Source: Sedimentisphaerales bacterium
GTDB taxonomy: Bacteria > Planctomycetota > Phycisphaerae > Sedimentisphaerales > SM23-30
Assembly (NCBI GenBank): GCA_030640865.1
Contig: DAOWIP010000145.1
Span: 1 to 5,885, forward strand
Reading direction: 5' to 3'
Length of the DNA: 5,885 bases
The number at the start of each line of letters is the position of its first letter. The first letter of the stretch is position 1. Below the pieces are notes generated by a model that saw only the letters and a list, made by a program, of their open reading frames with translations, made no database searches and had not been told where the DNA came from. Shown here piece after piece: positions 5,423 to 5,885 of the stretch. Made by a program: the position numbers and the translations under genes.

Positions 5423-5885
5423 ATGTTCGATACACCTAAAACCACTTACCATAAAACCGTCTTCCAGTCAATCATGGAAACCTTCGAATCGCTGGTGATA
5501 GCTTTTATCCTGGCGTTTGTCTTTCGGGCGTTCGTCGTCGAGGCGTTTGTCATCCCTACCGGCAGTATGGCCGACACACTTCGCGGAGCCCATTTCAGTC
5601 TGACCTGCCCCAAATGCAGCTATCCGTATAATTTCGGCTTCGACCCGGGAAAATACGGCTATGCGAAAGGGAACATCCCGCCACATCCACTAAACGTAAT
5701 ACCTGATCGGCTTCGTCCGGGCAGTATTCCCATCTGCCCGCTATGCGGCGAGCCATTCGACCAAAGCGACAGATACTGGGTCAGTAACGGCGACCGTATC
5801 CTCGTCCTGAAATATATTTATCAGTTTATCGAACCTGCCAGATGGGATGTTGTGGTTTTCAAGAACCCTGAAGACCCACGTGAAC
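5423..5885 (+). CDS. lepB: Signal peptidase I with four-cysteine insert, N-terminal part (3' end beyond window)
   Basis: This membrane serine protease (peptidase family S26) removes signal peptides from exported proteins on the outer face of the membrane. The visible 154 residues contain one membrane helix (about 21-39). Next is box B, IPTGSM (44-49), with the nucleophile Ser48. Box D, GDRILVLKYIY (123-133), has the general-base Lys130, followed by RWDVVVFKNPEDP (140-152). Ser and Lys are 82 residues apart, well beyond about 55 in E. coli and 40 in Bacillus SipS. The extra stretch holds CPKC (62-65) and CPLC (105-108), a likely zinc-ribbon insert, which I associate with planctomycete enzymes. 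The ATG at 5423 has GAAGGAAGT directly upstream, a rather tight spacing. The next Met (codon 18) has no such site. The second half of the catalytic domain lies outside the window. Confidence 0.92.
   Translation, partial: MFDTPKTTYHKTVFQSIMETFESLVIAFILAFVFRAFVVEAFVIPTGSMADTLRGAHFSLTCPKCSYPYNFGFDPGKYGYAKGNIPPHPLNVIPDRLRPGSIPICPLCGEPFDQSDRYWVSNGDRILVLKYIYQFIEPARWDVVVFKNPEDPRE

Overview
The window looks like chromosomal DNA from a member of the Planctomycetota. This is inferred from three protein features. A giant repetitive exported protein begins with a basic stretch and a VEELEERIAP-type motif, as planctomycete extracellular proteins do. A small DUF3467 protein has the Y-NF-RVTG-PEE-IIDF-LNP core. 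A signal peptidase I carries a four-cysteine insert between its catalytic Ser and Lys. A class within the phylum (perhaps Phycisphaerae/Sedimentisphaerales-like) is only a guess.

Layout. Positions 1-2630 (minus strand) hold the first 876 codons of a very large, cysteine-free, Gly/Thr/Ala/Ile-rich beta-strand-repeat protein that runs off the left edge. A 567-codon open frame on the plus strand over the same bases is a compositional shadow of it. Positions 2631-3447 form an AT-rich gap of about 0.8 kb with no convincing gene. It contains three candidate minus-strand promoters, a GC-rich leader hairpin and, at 3266-3351, a possible three-way-junction RNA with a competing alternative pairing. Positions 3448-3822 (minus) encode the DUF3467 protein. 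Positions 3981-5219 (minus) encode an MscS-family mechanosensitive channel. Positions 5220-5422 are a divergent intergenic region with a REP-like inverted repeat in the channel's leader, a good sigma70-type promoter for the rightward gene and a four-unit 8-bp repeat that runs into its ribosome binding site. Positions 5423-5885 (plus) are the first 154 codons of signal peptidase I, cut by the right edge.

How the parts fit. The three minus-strand genes are co-oriented but separated by gaps of 158 and 817 bp, so they need not form one operon. The repeat protein appears to have its own promoters and long leader. The channel, the signal peptidase and the repeat protein are all envelope-related, but no direct functional link is shown by the sequence. 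The most unusual items are the candidate structured RNA, the Cys4-insert signal peptidase, the poorly understood N-terminal motif of the repeat protein, and the short repeat that supplies a ribosome binding site.
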